In this document: one piece after another, positions 43,780 through 54,756 of the stretch
How the letters are laid out: each line of letters begins with the position of its first letter
How positions within the stretch are numbered: the stretch's first letter is position 1
DNA from: Pseudomonadota bacterium
Lineage (GTDB): Bacteria; Bdellovibrionota_B; Oligoflexia; Oligoflexales; CAIYRB01
Direction of reading: 5' to 3'
Assembly (NCBI GenBank): GCA_026390445.1
Contig: JAPLFX010000049.1
Coordinates: 18,886-82,885 of the forward strand
Length of the DNA: 64,000 nt
Notes under the pieces: model-generated
Told to the model about the DNA's origin: nothing
Databases searched by the model: none
Seen by the model: the letters and a program-made list of their open reading frames with translations, nothing else
Position numbers and translations under genes: made by a program

Positions 43780-44301
43780 CTAAGCCGTGATGACATAGGC
43801 CAGGAGCACCAGTCCTACAAGCAGGAAAACCAGGGTGATCCTGGTCACCCAGTCTGGCGATCTGCTTTTGTGGTCGCGTGGGATGGCTCCTGCTTGGAGC
43901 GTTGCAAACCCCGTAGATTTCGGTTCGCCTGCCGGCTTCTTCGTCGCGACTGGAGTTGGCTTAGCAGCATCCGCTAAAGGCGATGCAGTTGGTTGAGGCT
44001 TGGTCGGCTGGTCGGCGATGCCGTCTGCAGTCTCATCGGTCGGCGTCACTCGGCCGTCTGGTGAGGTTTCTTCGTAGCTACCAAAGGCCCCCGCCTGGGG
44101 CCTACCCGCCGTATCTTCATCGGGCGCCGCCAAAAGAGCCGCGGTTCTTTCGCCGTCATCGCTCAAAATAGTCTTGGTAAATTGGCGATTGGCTTTACTC
44201 GCCGACGGCAAATGCTGGTCCATTGCTTGGTGAACCAGCATGAGAGTCCGAGAGACGACCGCCTCTTCCGGCGAAGGTATAAACTCAAAGATACGATTCA
44301 T
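43780..44301 (-). CDS. Hypothetical tail-anchored protein with Pro/Thr/Ala-rich disordered linker
   Basis: No signal peptide; low-complexity centre; C-terminal TM WVTRITLVFLLVGLVLLAYVITA. Confidence 0.65.
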   Translation of the reverse strand: MNRIFEFIPSPEEAVVSRTLMLVHQAMDQHLPSASKANRQFTKTILSDDGERTAALLAAPDEDTAGRPQAGAFGSYEETSPDGRVTPTDETADGIADQPTKPQPTASPLADAAKPTPVATKKPAGEPKSTGFATLQAGAIPRDHKSRSPDWVTRITLVFLLVGLVLLAYVITA

Positions 44302-44334
44302 CGAGATATCGTATCACAGGTCGTGGCGCTTGCT

Positions 44335-47007
44335 CTAGGCACGGCCTAGCTCTTCCCCCGTAGGTAGACCATGACATTTTTTGAACTTTTTACCCGATCC
44401 GCAGGGGCAGACATCATTGCGGCCGACTTTGTCCATATCACGCTTAAACGTCTGAGCCGTTAGGGGCTTTGTGGGCTCAGAGGTCGGCACCCTCGTGCCA
44501 TGGTAGATGAGACCAGCGCCGTTCGCCGTGTCGCCACCCGACTCTGCTTCAGCCGATGTAGGTGACAGCGACGAAGCCGGATCAGGGTGACGCAGCTGCA
44601 GCAACTCTTCATCTAGCTCTGGCTCTGGCTCTAAATCTCGGGCTGTCTGCTCGGGGGACTGGTCAGGAATTTCAATGGAGGCCAGAGCTGAGGCTGTCTC
44701 CTCTTGAATCCGCACCATCATTTCGGAGAAGAGCCGGAAGCCCTCTTTTTTATATTCTTGAAGAGGGTCGCGTTGGCCGTAGCCTCTAAGGCTGACGCTG
44801 TCTTTTAGCGCATCCATGCCCATCAGGTGGTTCTTCCATGCCTTGTCAATGACTTGGAGGAAGACCCAGCTTTCGAGACGGCGAGCATTTTCTTCGCCAA
44901 TCCGGTCGGTCTTTGCCTTGTAACCCGCCATCACTTGAGCGGTGATGCTGTCGGCGATGGAGTCGACGGACGCATCGCCAGCCGTAAGTTGGCTTAGGTC
45001 AATCGGAAGATGCAGAGCGGCTTTAGCCAATGTCTCGACGTGGGGCAAGTCCCAAGATCCAGCCCCGGTCAGATCTGGAGCCTGGTCGGCCACGGTGGCA
45101 TGCGCAATACTGTGGATAGCTTCTTCGGTGAAATCAATGCGGGTCTCTGCTTCCAGCGCTTGCCGACGCAGGCCGTAGATGACTTGCCGCTGTTGGCTCA
45201 TGACATCGTCGTACTCGAGCAAATGCTTACGGCTGGAGAAGTTTTGCTCTTCAACCCGACGCTGGGCACGAGCAATGGCCCGGGTCACCATCGGCGAAAT
45301 AATCGCCTCCCCCTCCTGCATTCCTAGACGGCCCATAATGGATGACAGCCGGTCCGAAGCAAAGATGCGCATCAAGTCGTCCTCTAAAGAGAGGAAGAAC
45401 TTAGATTGCCCAGGATCGCCCTGCCGCCCTGAACGACCGCGCAGCTGGTTGTCGATCCGACGCGATTCATGGCGCTCGGTACCAACCACGTAGAGGCCAC
45501 CAAGATCCTTGACACCCTCACCTAAGACGATGTCCGTCCCCCTGCCGGCCATGTTGGTGGAAATGGTCACCTGGCCCTTTTGTCCTGCGGCTGCGACAAT
45601 ATCCGCCTCTCGAGCGTGGTTCTTGGCGTTGAGGATTTCATGCGGAATCTTTCGCTGCACCAGCAGACTCGCCAACAACTCCGATTTCTCGACGGAGACC
45701 GTACCAACCAGTACTGGCTGGCCGCGCTTTTGTGCTTCGGCGATTTCGTCTGCGATGACGTTGAACTTCTCTCTAGCGGTGCGGAAGACGACGTCCTCAT
45801 GGTCCTGACGGATCAAGTTCCGGTTGGTTGGGATGACTGCGACGTCGAGGTTGTAGATCTTCTTAAACTCGACCGCCTCGGTGTCAGCCGTTCCCGTCAT
45901 CCCACCAAGCTTACTGTACAAGCGGAAAAAGTTTTGAAAGGTGATGGTTGCCATCGTCTGGGTTTCATTTTGAACCTCGACGTGCTCTTTTGCCTCCAAC
46001 GCCCCGTGTAACCCGTCGCTGTAACGACGGCCAGGCATCAGACGCCCCGTGTGCTCATCAACGATCAGGACCTTGCCCTCGCGGACGACATAGTCCACGT
46101 CCTTTTTGAAGACGATATGCGCTTTAAGAGCCTGCTGAATATGGTGCAGGTATTCGATATGGGTCGGGTCGTAGAGGTTCTCAATGCGGAGGCGCTTCTC
46201 TAGCTTACTGATGCCGTCTTCAGTTAAAGCCACCGTCCGTGACTTCTCGTCGAAGATATAATCGCTATCCTTTTGCAAACCAGGGATCGCCGAGTTGACC
46301 GTTGCGTACAGTCCAATATTGGTTTCGGATGGCCCCGAAATGATGAGGGGCGTTCTGGCTTCATCAATGAGAATCGAGTCAACCTCATCGACGATTGCGA
46401 AAAAATGCCCGCGCTGGACCATGCGGCTTGCTTCGGTCTTCATATTGTCGCGCAGGTAATCGAAGCCGAATTCGTTATTGGTACCGTAGGTGACATCGCA
46501 GGCATAGGAGTCGCGACGCTGGCTGTCGCTTAGTCCGTGCACGATGGTTCCGGTGGTGAGGCCAAGAAATCCGTAGATTCGTCCCATCCACTCAGCATCA
46601 CGTTTGGCTAGATAGTCGTTGACGGTGACCAGGTGGGCACCCTTGCCAGCCAAGGCATTTAGGTAGATAGGCAGGGTCGCAGTCAGGGTCTTTCCCTCAC
46701 CGGTTCGCATCTCGGCAATCTTCCCCTCGTGCAGGAAAATCCCGCCGACCAGCTGGACGTCAAAGTGCCGCTTTTTATCGACCCTCCATCCGGCCTCTCG
46801 GACTACGGCGAAGGCCTCTGGTAGCAAGGCGTCTAGCGTTTCACCCTGGCTGAAGCGAGCCTTGAACTCCGCGGTTTTTTGTCGGAGCGCGTCGTCGCTT
46901 AACGCCTTGGTTTGCGGCTCGAGCGCATTGATTTTGTCGACCAGCGGCTTGATTCGTTTAAGTTCGCGGTCGTTCTTACTGCCAAATATTTTTTGAAGAA
47001 ATTGCAT
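44335..47007 (-). CDS. secA: Preprotein translocase ATPase SecA
   Basis: MRTGEGKTLTATLPIYLNAL, GRGTDIVLG, C-terminal VGRNDVCPCGSGKKFKKCHG; ATG at 47007 preferred over 47070. Confidence 0.98.
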   Translation of the reverse strand: MQFLQKIFGSKNDRELKRIKPLVDKINALEPQTKALSDDALRQKTAEFKARFSQGETLDALLPEAFAVVREAGWRVDKKRHFDVQLVGGIFLHEGKIAEMRTGEGKTLTATLPIYLNALAGKGAHLVTVNDYLAKRDAEWMGRIYGFLGLTTGTIVHGLSDSQRRDSYACDVTYGTNNEFGFDYLRDNMKTEASRMVQRGHFFAIVDEVDSILIDEARTPLIISGPSETNIGLYATVNSAIPGLQKDSDYIFDEKSRTVALTEDGISKLEKRLRIENLYDPTHIEYLHHIQQALKAHIVFKKDVDYVVREGKVLIVDEHTGRLMPGRRYSDGLHGALEAKEHVEVQNETQTMATITFQNFFRLYSKLGGMTGTADTEAVEFKKIYNLDVAVIPTNRNLIRQDHEDVVFRTAREKFNVIADEIAEAQKRGQPVLVGTVSVEKSELLASLLVQRKIPHEILNAKNHAREADIVAAAGQKGQVTISTNMAGRGTDIVLGEGVKDLGGLYVVGTERHESRRIDNQLRGRSGRQGDPGQSKFFLSLEDDLMRIFASDRLSSIMGRLGMQEGEAIISPMVTRAIARAQRRVEEQNFSSRKHLLEYDDVMSQQRQVIYGLRRQALEAETRIDFTEEAIHSIAHATVADQAPDLTGAGSWDLPHVETLAKAALHLPIDLSQLTAGDASVDSIADSITAQVMAGYKAKTDRIGEENARRLESWVFLQVIDKAWKNHLMGMDALKDSVSLRGYGQRDPLQEYKKEGFRLFSEMMVRIQEETASALASIEIPDQSPEQTARDLEPEPELDEELLQLRHPDPASSLSPTSAEAESGGDTANGAGLIYHGTRVPTSEPTKPLTAQTFKRDMDKVGRNDVCPCGSGKKFKKCHGLPTGEELGRA

Positions 47008-47097
47008 CCGAAAGCCCAGATCTTTCACAAGCGGTTGGGTAACCCGGGCAATATACCTGCCACAGGCCACAGGCGAAACAGCTAGTCTTCATTCGAC

Positions 47098-48060
47098 TCA
47101 ATACACATGGCTGATGTCGGCCAGATCGAGGATGAATTTTTGTGGATTTTCGAGTTTGCCATTGATCAACACTTCATAATGCACATGTGGCCCTGTGGTC
47201 CGGCCGGAGTCGCCGACGGTGGCGATTTGTTCGCCACGAGCGACCTTCTGGCCGGGCTGGACCATGTTCTGATGATTGTGGCCATACCGCGTCACCACGC
47301 CATAACCATGTGCAACCATTATGAAATTTCCGAACCCGGCCTTGGCGCCAGAGAAGATGACGACGCCGTCGGCTGGAGCCAGAATGGCGGTACCCACCGG
47401 CGCTGCAATATCAATTCCGGCGTGATCGGTGCGCTCTCCAGTGAACGGTGAGACTCGGACACCAAAGCCGCTAGTGATCCACCCATCGACTGGAGCTAGA
47501 GAAGGGATTGAAGACAGGAGATTTTTTTGTTTGCTGAGGGTCGACAGCAGGTGCTGTAGCTCCAGAGCGTGGTTGTTCGCCTCCTGGCCGATCCCCGACA
47601 AGCGGTCGAAAACCTGTCTAAACACCAGCTTATCCAGATTTAGACCGATTGGAACATAGCCTTCTGGCTGGAGCGCCTCGCCGTCGCGTTTGGCGACGCC
47701 AAACTCCTCCGGCGAAAGGGGGCCGATTCCCGTCTTTTTGCTAAACTTTTGCACCTTGATAGCCGTCAGCTCGCCGAGCTTGGACGTGTAATCTTGCACC
47801 CGGCGCAGCGATACTTTGACCTCCTCAAGATTCTGCATCAAGACCCGTGCTTCGCCTTTCAGACCCTCATTCTCGGCGGAGATGACTTGGTAGTGATGGC
47901 GAAAGGAGCGCAGTTGGAGGTAGTCGAGGAGCACAAACCCGCTGCTGCCAAATGCCAAAAAGCTGGAGAAAAATAGGCCCTTAATTAAGGCCTGAGGCAA
48001 GCGCACCTGGCGTGTGGCCCGGTGCCCATCGGGAATGATCATGATGGTCAATCGTTTCAC
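47098..48060 (-). CDS. M23-family peptidase with N-terminal TM and coiled coil
   Basis: GFGVRVSPFTGERTDHAGIDIAAPVGTAILAPADGVV ... GPHVHYEVLINGK. Confidence 0.93.
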   Translation of the reverse strand: MKRLTIMIIPDGHRATRQVRLPQALIKGLFFSSFLAFGSSGFVLLDYLQLRSFRHHYQVISAENEGLKGEARVLMQNLEEVKVSLRRVQDYTSKLGELTAIKVQKFSKKTGIGPLSPEEFGVAKRDGEALQPEGYVPIGLNLDKLVFRQVFDRLSGIGQEANNHALELQHLLSTLSKQKNLLSSIPSLAPVDGWITSGFGVRVSPFTGERTDHAGIDIAAPVGTAILAPADGVVIFSGAKAGFGNFIMVAHGYGVVTRYGHNHQNMVQPGQKVARGEQIATVGDSGRTTGPHVHYEVLINGKLENPQKFILDLADISHVY

Positions 48061-48842
48061 TCACCGCCTCGCGGTCCCACGCTGACGGCGATGATGACGA
48101 CTGAAATATTGTCGTCGCCGCCGTGGGCATTGGCCAAATCGATCAGCGACTGGACCGCTGCCGTGGCATGGGTTTTTAAGTGAAAGGAGATATCTTTGTC
48201 GGTGACCTTGCCGTGGAGTCCATCGCTGCAGAGGAGCAGCTTGTCGCCATCTTCCAGTGCCAAGCTGGTGGTGTCCACGTCTTCTTCTTCCTGGTAGCCG
48301 ACGCTGCGCGTGATGACGTTGCGCAGATGGTGAAGGTCGGCCTCCTCTTTGGTCAGAATCCCCGCGCGGACCTGTTCGCTGACGAGGGAGTGGTCATTGG
48401 TCACTTGATAGATAAATTCTCGTCTGAGCAGGTAGCAGCGGCTATCCCCGACATGCGCGATATAGGCATAATCATCGATTATTTTAACCACCGTTGCGGT
48501 TGTTCCCATGCCGCGCAGAGATGGCTCTTCAAGTGCTCTTTCATAAATCTTGGTCGAGGCGTAATTGATGGCATTGCCGAGCATATTTGAAACGCGGGCA
48601 TCTGGATGCGTTCGCTGAGGCGACGGGGCGAAGAGTTCCTTCTGTTCCTGGACGTGCTGGTCGATCGCTTGGACGCAGAGGCTGCTGGCTATTTCGCCCC
48701 CGGCATGGCCACCCATACCGTCGGCAACTATGAATAATTGCTGCACGGGGTCACTCAGGATCGAGTCCTGATTGGCTGAGCGTACCTGCCCAACATGGGT
48801 GGCGCCGGCCGCGGTGATCCTGATTTCAGGGGCGGTGGACAA
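48057..48842 (-). CDS. PP2C-type serine/threonine phosphatase
   Basis: DSILSDPVQQLFIVADGMGGHAGGE, LLLCSDGLHGKVTD, GGDDNISVVII. Confidence 0.93.
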   Translation of the reverse strand: MSTAPEIRITAAGATHVGQVRSANQDSILSDPVQQLFIVADGMGGHAGGEIASSLCVQAIDQHVQEQKELFAPSPQRTHPDARVSNMLGNAINYASTKIYERALEEPSLRGMGTTATVVKIIDDYAYIAHVGDSRCYLLRREFIYQVTNDHSLVSEQVRAGILTKEEADLHHLRNVITRSVGYQEEEDVDTTSLALEDGDKLLLCSDGLHGKVTDKDISFHLKTHATAAVQSLIDLANAHGGDDNISVVIIAVSVGPRGGE

Positions 48843-48860
48843 ATAGACCTTCGGTCAGAG

Positions 48861-49817
48861 TTACTGGGGGAGTCTCTCTGAGATTTTATCATGCGCAGCC
48901 AGCGCAGCATAGACATCGGCCAAGGATCGTCGCAGGGGGATCTCACAGGTCCAGCCGAGCTGCTTTTGTGCCAGGCGGCTGTCAGCAATCATGTCGCAGG
49001 GGTCGCTAGGTCGATACAGGCCCGGGTTGACATGGCTGCCAACCTGCTTGCCAGAGATCTGGAGCAGATGGTCTAGTATCTCTTGAATGGCGACCGATTG
49101 GCCAGAGCCTAGAACGAACAGACGCGACGGCGGTTGCTTTTCCAAGATCAAGCGGTAGGCGCGGACGATATCGCGGACATCGCAGAAATCACGTCTCGAT
49201 GCGAGGTTACCAACATCGATCGAGCCCCCTGCCGGGGTGTTGAGGATGCGTTGAGCAAAGCCCGGGCAAACGAAGCTGGTCGCCTGTCCGGGGCCGATAT
49301 GGTTGAACGGGCGGGCCACATAAAAGGAGATAGCGTCGCCCTCAAAGCATTGGCCAACATGCTCTGCCGCCAACTTACTGTGGCCATACGGCGTATGCGG
49401 TTGGACCGGAGAGACCTCGTTGATGTCCACCCGACCTTGGTAGGCGTTGCCATAGACGAAGGCTGAGCTTGCGAACAGCACGGTGGTCGGCCTAGTCGCA
49501 ACCGCAGCAATGGCGGCGCATAGGTTATGGACACCGACGGTATTGATGCTGGACAGCATGGTGCGGTCTTTGGCAGCGTCGATGACTTGGGCAAGTCCTG
49601 CAAGGTGAGCGACCGCGTCCGCCTTTGCGGTGCCGACCAAAGCCTGAATGCCTGCCTGGTCGCGAATATCGCAAGGGGTTGCCGGAATAGTCTCCCCCGC
49701 GACCTGCATCGACGTGCGTTGGTGCGTGGCCAAGACTAGCTCATGCCCATGGACGAGAAGTTCACGGGCAAGTTGTTGACCAACGAAGCCGCAAGCTCCG
49801 GTAATGAGGACGCGCAT
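48861..49817 (-). CDS. rmd: NAD-dependent epimerase/reductase, GDP-4-dehydro-6-deoxy-D-mannose reductase-like
   Basis: MRVLITGACGFVGQQLAREL, PYGHSKLAAEH (YxxxK), FNHIGPGQ; adjacent gmd. Confidence 0.75.
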   Translation of the reverse strand: MRVLITGACGFVGQQLARELLVHGHELVLATHQRTSMQVAGETIPATPCDIRDQAGIQALVGTAKADAVAHLAGLAQVIDAAKDRTMLSSINTVGVHNLCAAIAAVATRPTTVLFASSAFVYGNAYQGRVDINEVSPVQPHTPYGHSKLAAEHVGQCFEGDAISFYVARPFNHIGPGQATSFVCPGFAQRILNTPAGGSIDVGNLASRRDFCDVRDIVRAYRLILEKQPPSRLFVLGSGQSVAIQEILDHLLQISGKQVGSHVNPGLYRPSDPCDMIADSRLAQKQLGWTCEIPLRRSLADVYAALAAHDKISERLPQ

Positions 49818-49820
49818 GGT

Positions 49821-50816
<996 letters not shown>

Positions 50817-50908
50817 CTACCTTGATATTCACGACAATAGCGAGCATTAAAGCATTGACGCGGGTGTTTTTCCATAGCAAATTTATTGCCTTTGCAGGGC
50901 CCACGCGC

Positions 50909-52123
50909 ATGAGCGTCCAGATCGCGATTGTTGTCCAACGCTATGGCACCGAGATCATCGGCGGTGGCGAACTCTTAACTCGGCAGGTTGCGGAGCAACT
51001 GCACCGTGTCCTGGGTTGGCAGGTTGACGTCTACACGACCACAGCCAAAGACTATATGACCTGGGCAAACAGTTACGTTCCTGGCCTTGAAGTGATTCAA
51101 GGCGTTCGCGTCCATCGCTTTAACAGTAGGTTCCAACGAGCTAAATTTTTTGGGCTTTATGACCGACTGGTGGGACCCTGGTTGCCTCGTCTGCGGCGCC
51201 GAGCGTGGGCGCGGCCCGTGGCGGTGATGCTGGAAAAGCTGTGGATTTTACTCCAGGGGCCGTACTGCCCAGATCTACTCGCCGAACTGGGTCGTGTTTC
51301 CGATCGTTATCAAAAGATCATCTTCGTGACCTATCTTTATTACCCTACCTTGGTCGGAGTCAGTCGCTTCAAGGAAAAGGCGATATTGATTCCTCTCGCA
51401 CACGAAGAGGCGCCTTTTCATTTTATCATTGTGGAACGCATGCTTCGCTCCGTTCGCAGCATGTTGACCAATACCAAGCCTGAAGAGCTATTGGTCAGGT
51501 CCAAGCTCGACGGTGCCTCGGTCCGTATTGATCAAGCCGGCATGGGCTTTGACGAAACGATGTTTGTTCCGAGACCTGGCCCACCATCAGAGCAGGGATC
51601 GCCTTACGTCCTATATTTGGGGCGCATCAGCGCAGGGAAAGGTGTCGCGCAGCTGGTGTCCTGGTTTGAACAACTTGGCGGAGATGATCGATTTCGTGGC
51701 TTGCGGTTGGTTCTGGCTGGACATCTAGAGGACAGCGTGACGATTCCACAAGATCCGCGGTTTGAGTACCGTGGTTTCGTTTCAGATGCAGAGAAGCTGC
51801 TGCTCATGCGCGATGCGGTGACCGTGGTTAATCCATCGGCGCATGAGAGCCTGTCGCTGATCGTTATCGAGGCTTTGGCTCTGAAAGTTCCGGTGCTAGT
51901 CAATGCCCATTGTGATGTATTGCGTTACTACACTGAAGAAGTCTCAACTGCTTTTGGCTTTCGCGACTTCGAGTCATTCAAGGCGGTGCTGCACAAAGTG
52001 ATTGCGACGAGCTGGCGCAGTGAGCAGGAGCTAAAAGATCTCGAAGAGGCACGTGCCTGGGCCTTAAAGATGTTCTCGTGGTCGCAGATTCTCTCAGTTT
52101 ATAATCAGCAGGTGAGGTCCTAG
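50909..52123 (+). CDS. GT4-family glycosyltransferase
   Basis: IAIVVQRYGTEIIGGGE, YLGRISAGKGV, NPSAHESLSLIVIEAL; ATG at 50909 preferred over ORF-track 50771. Confidence 0.88.
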   Translation: MSVQIAIVVQRYGTEIIGGGELLTRQVAEQLHRVLGWQVDVYTTTAKDYMTWANSYVPGLEVIQGVRVHRFNSRFQRAKFFGLYDRLVGPWLPRLRRRAWARPVAVMLEKLWILLQGPYCPDLLAELGRVSDRYQKIIFVTYLYYPTLVGVSRFKEKAILIPLAHEEAPFHFIIVERMLRSVRSMLTNTKPEELLVRSKLDGASVRIDQAGMGFDETMFVPRPGPPSEQGSPYVLYLGRISAGKGVAQLVSWFEQLGGDDRFRGLRLVLAGHLEDSVTIPQDPRFEYRGFVSDAEKLLLMRDAVTVVNPSAHESLSLIVIEALALKVPVLVNAHCDVLRYYTEEVSTAFGFRDFESFKAVLHKVIATSWRSEQELKDLEEARAWALKMFSWSQILSVYNQQVRS

Positions 52124-52142
52124 TCTCGTTGCCTGACGGCCC

Positions 52143-52162
52143 GGCTCAAAAAGAGTTGAGCC
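52143..52162. terminator. Hairpin at convergent glycosyltransferase 3' ends (possible weak terminator)
   Basis: GGCTCAA-aaagag-TTGAGCC perfect 7-bp stem; no clear T-tract on either side. Confidence 0.3.
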
Positions 52163-53240
52163 ATTGGTTGAATTGCTGCAGACCGCTATTTAGGCTCAGT
52201 GCCTTGCGCCTTTGGCGCATGGCGATTGTCAGCGTTGACCTCAGCTCTTCATCCTGCAGTATGGCTTTGAGTGCAGCAAGAGTCGTAGGCCAGTCGTTTT
52301 TGTCGACCAGTAGTCCCGCTTCCCCAAGCGTTTCAGGGACCGCCGAGGAACGATGGGCCAGAATAGGTAAGTCGAAGAACATGGCCTCGACTAAGGGAAC
52401 GCCAAAGCCCTCGTGTTCGCTCATGGAGACAAACGCCCGGGCCTGGCGGTAGATCAGCGCCATGTCAGCATCAGCAACATCGCGCGGAATCACGACATCG
52501 GCACCGTGGTCAGTTTGTAAATCAGCGCCGATACGCAGGCCAAGGTGGGCCGCGAGATCGCAAAATTGGCGGTGGAAATCAGTAGAGAAGAAGCCTCCCA
52601 CTAAAATTAGTCGAAGGTCCTTGGCGATGAATTTTTGGGCCAAAGACAGCAAGATTAACAGGTCTTGTTGGCACTTGTTTGGTGCAATGCGACCAACAAA
52701 AAGCAGAGCTGGCCGATTTAGGGCGGGCGACCCTGGCAGAGGGTCAAAACGGTGCGCAAGCTGCGTCAAGCTCTCATAGTCGCGCAGCAGAGGCATCACG
52801 GTCGCGGGTTTTTCCGAGTAGGGGTTGATTTCGGCAGCATTGTGCGCCGAGTCGGCAAGGACCGCATCCGCGATGACACCGACCATCGGAATTTGCCGGC
52901 GACCCAAACTACATGCTTGCTGCGCCATCAATTCACCTTGGCTGTTAAAGAACCACGGCGGTGTAATGCTATGGTAGCGTACCAGCTTTGGCAGCCTTAG
53001 TGGAGCGATTCGCCCGGGGATCGTCGAGGCGATGCTGAAATGATAAAGGAGCGCTGACTGAGCAAGGTCAGTTGAGAATAACTCATCGAGGCCTCTGGCT
53101 TCGCCTTGTTCCGCAAAGATCTCGCTGCGCAAGCCGAGTCCGCGAAGAGTGCGTTGCATGATGACGGCTTCGTTGCCAATCGCGTCGCGTGGACTAAAGC
53201 TTGGTAGCAGTTGATGCAGTGCTTTGTAGTTGGCAATCAT
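52146..53240 (-). CDS. GT4-family glycosyltransferase
   Basis: FVGRIAPNKCQQDLL, SEHEGFGVPLVEAMFFDLPI. Confidence 0.9.
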   Translation of the reverse strand: MIANYKALHQLLPSFSPRDAIGNEAVIMQRTLRGLGLRSEIFAEQGEARGLDELFSTDLAQSALLYHFSIASTIPGRIAPLRLPKLVRYHSITPPWFFNSQGELMAQQACSLGRRQIPMVGVIADAVLADSAHNAAEINPYSEKPATVMPLLRDYESLTQLAHRFDPLPGSPALNRPALLFVGRIAPNKCQQDLLILLSLAQKFIAKDLRLILVGGFFSTDFHRQFCDLAAHLGLRIGADLQTDHGADVVIPRDVADADMALIYRQARAFVSMSEHEGFGVPLVEAMFFDLPILAHRSSAVPETLGEAGLLVDKNDWPTTLAALKAILQDEELRSTLTIAMRQRRKALSLNSGLQQFNQWLNSF

Positions 53241-53653
53241 TGGCGGTCCCCGACCTTCACTTCACGTTGCTGTTGCTCGAGGAGCAAGACTCGCTGTTCG
53301 AGCTGTTGCACCGTCAAGGCAAGGTTCCAGAGGTGCTGATTGAGTTCGACTTGTCGCACCATACTGATTTTGAGCAGGCGGTTTAACAGGCCGACGCTAA
53401 TTCTTTTTGCAAGGATGATACAAGGGCCGAGCCACCGCCTGTGACTGGTGAAATGATGGGTAAAAAACAGGTCTTGCAGTCCTGCCATGGACTTAAGGTC
53501 GCCCTTGCTGATGTGCTCTGCATTAGGCCAGCTGAATTCCAAGTCGGCGTGCCGAAAACCAGCGCGCTGCACCTTTAGGCTAGCGACGATGTCGCGTATT
53601 TGCTGCTGCGTTTTAGGGTCGAAACTATTGATGTTGTTAAGGCTCACCGGCAC
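53237..53653 (-). CDS. Small coiled-coil protein of polysaccharide locus (SHR motif)
   Basis: 138 aa; HHFTSHRRWLGPCIILAKRISVGLLNRLLK then RQVELNQHLWNLALTVQQLEQRVLLLEQQQ coiled coil. Confidence 0.75.
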   Translation of the reverse strand: MPVSLNNINSFDPKTQQQIRDIVASLKVQRAGFRHADLEFSWPNAEHISKGDLKSMAGLQDLFFTHHFTSHRRWLGPCIILAKRISVGLLNRLLKISMVRQVELNQHLWNLALTVQQLEQRVLLLEQQQREVKVGDRQ

Positions 53654-53661
53654 GAATTCCT

Positions 53662-54756
53662 TTATCCCAGAAGTTTTATTGCATCCAAGAAATGGGCGCT
53701 AGTTGCTTCAAGACTAAACCTAGCGGCATTTTTTTCACCTTGTGCTTTTAGTAGCTGACGCAAAGATTCGTCTTGATGGATTCGGTGCGCTGCTGCGGCG
53801 AACAAATCATAGTTCGGTTGAGAAAAGGTCAGTTGATCAGGCCCCACGGTATCGGTGATAGCGGTGTTTGCTAAGGCCAATACAGGAAGGCCAAATAATT
53901 GCGCCTCAACTACTGGAACGCAGAACCCTTCATGTTCTGAAGTAAGAAGAAAGGCTGTCGCGTGGCGCAGGCAGGTTAAAAGCTGGCGCTCGTCGATTCC
54001 TTTGACGATTCTGAGCATATGATCTATCCCCAGACTCTTGGCAAGGCTTTCGATTTGGGTCTGATAACCTTTGAAGTTAGGAGACACTGCTCCAGCGATG
54101 GTTAGGCAGGCATTGGCGCCGTACAGTTCGAAGTAACTATTTAGCACACCCAGTAGGTGATGATGGCCCTTGTTAGGGGCCCATCTGCCGATGAAAAAAA
54201 GATGTGTCCGGCCATCGTTTAGCTCTGCGACGATGGCGTCGTCGTCGCGATGCTTTGCTGGATCAGGCAGCGCTAAAAACGGCGCGACTACGGTTGATGG
54301 AATGTCTGGTGGCCCCCAGGTCCTCAGGGCGTCTTGTAGCGTAAAGGGCGACTGAGCCATCAGCATCTTGATCTGCTTGTGGCGATAGATTCGTGACATT
54401 TGTTCCAGGCCCGCTCTTGTTGCATGCGCGCCCTGCTGATCGTATGCATCAAAGAACTGGGGAGGAGTCATATTATGGTAGCGAAGGATCACCTTACAGC
54501 GAGTCTGCGCTAAAAAGGCGTCCAAGGGGGCCCAGGCAACGCACATGTGAAACACGAGGATTGTCGCGGGGTCGTCGGTGAGGCGTTTAAATGTCGTGTG
54601 ATCGATCGACTCGCTTTCGCACCCTGACTGAAAAAATTCCGCGTATAGATAGGACTGATACCCGGCCTGCTTTAAGACCTTCTGCTCGATTCGCGCATCG
54701 TTACTTACGGCATCATGGCGGGACAAATACGGTAAGGCGCAGATGACGATGGTCAT
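53662..54756 (-). CDS. GT4-family glycosyltransferase
   Basis: FIGRWAPNKGHHHLL, TSEHEGFCVPVVEAQLFGLPV. Confidence 0.9.
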   Translation of the reverse strand: MTIVICALPYLSRHDAVSNDARIEQKVLKQAGYQSYLYAEFFQSGCESESIDHTTFKRLTDDPATILVFHMCVAWAPLDAFLAQTRCKVILRYHNMTPPQFFDAYDQQGAHATRAGLEQMSRIYRHKQIKMLMAQSPFTLQDALRTWGPPDIPSTVVAPFLALPDPAKHRDDDAIVAELNDGRTHLFFIGRWAPNKGHHHLLGVLNSYFELYGANACLTIAGAVSPNFKGYQTQIESLAKSLGIDHMLRIVKGIDERQLLTCLRHATAFLLTSEHEGFCVPVVEAQLFGLPVLALANTAITDTVGPDQLTFSQPNYDLFAAAAHRIHQDESLRQLLKAQGEKNAARFSLEATSAHFLDAIKLLG

